From Candidatus Babelota bacterium (GTDB taxonomy: Bacteria > JAGOBX01): DNA of 8,046 bases. The stretch covers positions 1-8,046 of the forward strand of contig JAGOBX010000146.1 of NCBI GenBank assembly GCA_017999075.1. Direction: 5' to 3'. Below, piece after piece: positions 6,882 to 8,046 of the stretch; within the stretch, counting starts at the first letter, position 1; every line of letters begins with the position of its first letter. The position numbers and the translations under genes were made by a program. Under the pieces are notes generated by a model. The model made no database searches. It saw only the letters and a list, made by a program, of their open reading frames with translations, and was not told the origin of the DNA.

Positions 6882-8046
6882 TTACTCGATTTTAATAGAT
6901 TTTGGATTTTTAATTTTCAACTGCAATTTTTCTTTGTATTCGTCAACAGTAAAAATTCCTGATAACGAAGCACCTTTTTCAATATCTGCCATACCGGGTA
7001 TTTTTTCAAGCATATTTTCCCATATCATTATTTTTATTTTACCTGTGCCATCATCAAGGGTAAGAGACAGACCTTTATCATTAGAACTTACAAATTTAAC
7101 TTCAGCTTTTTCGATTTTTACTGATTTTCCTGCATCTGCAAGAGTTAATTCACCGATTTTTTTTAATTGGGCGTCTTCCTGTTTTTCAGTTTGCTTATAT
7201 TTTGAAGAAGAGTTTTCTTCTTTTTTGCTAACAGCAACAGTACCCACTTTTTTTATTGAAGTTACGTCTGCAATATTTGCCTGTATTTTCCCTCTGTATT
7301 CAGAAATTTTAAGAACCACTTCAATCTCATTTCCTTCTGTTGATATATTCTTTTTGTTTTCTTCAGATATGGCATTATAATCGCCGTCAAATATAGTTAC
7401 ATTTATACTCCCTGTTTTATCAGTCAATTCAAGAAGATACAAATCTTTTCCTTTTTTAGTTTTCTTTTTTGAAAACAGAGTTATTCCTGCCTTAACTTTA
7501 TAAATATTATTAACATTATTTTGGTTTAAATCTCCGATATTTATTGATTTTACATTGGCAGTTGTTGCTCCTGAACCTGCAGAATCAAGTTCAGATTCGG
7601 TTATTTCGACCACTCCCAATTTTTTTATTTTTAAATAATCCAGGATAGCAGCCTGAAATTCGCCGCGGAATTCTCCTATTCGAATTGCAGTTTCAAATTC
7701 TGTTCCCGGCGTAGAAAAAATTTGTTTTATTTCATCCGGCAATTTTTGAAATCCTGCTTCAAATAAAGTCATTCCGATTTTTCCTGTTTCATCTCCTAAA
7801 TTTATATTATACATTTTAGTCCCTTTTTTAGTAACTCGTTCAGAGACTGAAATCACGTGAACTTTCACTTTAACTATTTCATCGATATTTTCTTTCTTTA
7901 ATTCTCCGAGTTTAATTTCCTTCATTTGAAATTTTTCTAAAACCTGCAGCCTTTCAGGTATTTGTAAAAACATTGAAACCCCGAATTTATCAGTAATATT
8001 TAAAACTCCTGTAATCTGAACAGAATCTCCGACTGCTGGCATATTT
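6882..8046 (-). CDS. Tandem OB-fold protein, probable nucleic-acid binder, N-terminus outside the window
   Basis: At least 387 codons remain open to the right edge; the stop is at 6882-6884. The ATG at 8042 is probably internal, because the first ~36 residues after it (AVGDSVQITGVLNITDKFG...) match the second half of an OB repeat. Three full repeats follow, numbered from that Met: about 43-142, 167-267 and 294-386. Each opens with I-x-x-G-x-L/D-L, has a central TKKGTKMYNINLGDETGKIG-like core (TKKGKDLYLLELTDKTGSIN in repeat 2, LSLTLDDGTGKIKIMIW in repeat 3), and closes with a G-x-x-x-x-x-x-x-I-x-E-Y/F-R/K-G/E-x-x-Q/L-x-x-I strand pair. The D-x-T-G-x-I-x-x-x-I/L core is typical of OB-fold single-strand DNA/RNA binders such as archaeal RPA-like proteins. 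Linkers at 146-164 and 271-292 are low-complexity and polar. There is no catalytic motif or membrane span in the visible part; whether a signal peptide lies upstream cannot be seen. First visible gene of the operon with the DUF112 permease and YdjM-like protein. Confidence 0.8.
   Translation of the reverse strand, partial: NMPAVGDSVQITGVLNITDKFGVSMFLQIPERLQVLEKFQMKEIKLGELKKENIDEIVKVKVHVISVSERVTKKGTKMYNINLGDETGKIGMTLFEAGFQKLPDEIKQIFSTPGTEFETAIRIGEFRGEFQAAILDYLKIKKLGVVEITESELDSAGSGATTANVKSINIGDLNQNNVNNIYKVKAGITLFSKKKTKKGKDLYLLELTDKTGSINVTIFDGDYNAISEENKKNISTEGNEIEVVLKISEYRGKIQANIADVTSIKKVGTVAVSKKEENSSSKYKQTEKQEDAQLKKIGELTLADAGKSVKIEKAEVKFVSSNDKGLSLTLDDGTGKIKIMIWENMLEKIPGMADIEKGASLSGIFTVDEYKEKLQLKIKNPKSIKIE

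Noticed and set aside
4783-7380. Several plus-strand open frames of 72-148 codons opposite the YdjM-like, DUF112 and OB-fold genes
   Set aside because: Each is fully covered by a well-supported minus-strand gene with family motifs, and none has convincing protein character.
1-8046. CRISPR arrays, tRNA/rRNA genes, insertion sequences, phage or conjugation genes
   Set aside because: No direct repeats with spacers, cloverleaf or rRNA-like stretches, transposase motifs or terminal inverted repeats were seen; coding sequence covers almost the entire window.

Overview
The window is a gene-dense stretch of an AT-rich bacterial genome (roughly 30 % G+C by eye). All six genes lie on the minus strand, so they read from the right edge to the left. 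A lipoprotein, a GGDEF sensor and an AsmA-like DUF748 protein point to a diderm (Gram-negative-type) bacterium. The starts have A/T-rich leaders with weak or no Shine-Dalgarno sequence. One permease belongs to a subfamily best known from archaea. Together these suggest an uncultured, deep-branching lineage, but the sequence alone does not allow a phylum to be named.

Right half (about 8046 to 4327): a tight operon of three genes. First is a 5'-truncated protein made of tandem OB-fold domains (at least three and a half). Four bases later comes a polytopic DUF112/TctA-like permease. One base after that, with a GTG start, comes a YdjM-type (PF04307) membrane protein with a putative metal-binding site and an unusually large internal insertion. 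The operon ends at a long hairpin terminator (4273-4319).

Left half (4250 to 1): a second run of three genes. It encodes a membrane sensor diguanylate cyclase (TM, periplasmic region, TM, HAMP, GAF, GGDEF). Fourteen bases later is a small lipoprotein with two TRAM-like beta repeats. After 55 bases comes a large DUF748/AsmA-like envelope protein whose C-terminus runs off the left edge. This set looks like envelope functions joined to c-di-GMP signalling.

The most interesting hypothesis is that the OB-fold / DUF112 / YdjM trio is one functional unit at the cell envelope. A nucleic-acid-binding OB protein, a permease of unknown substrate, and a membrane protein from a family of putative metal-dependent hydrolases could together capture, process and import nucleic acids or nucleotides. 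This is inference. No RNA genes, CRISPR arrays, insertion sequences or attachment sites were seen, and no gene-free stretch exceeds 300 bases.
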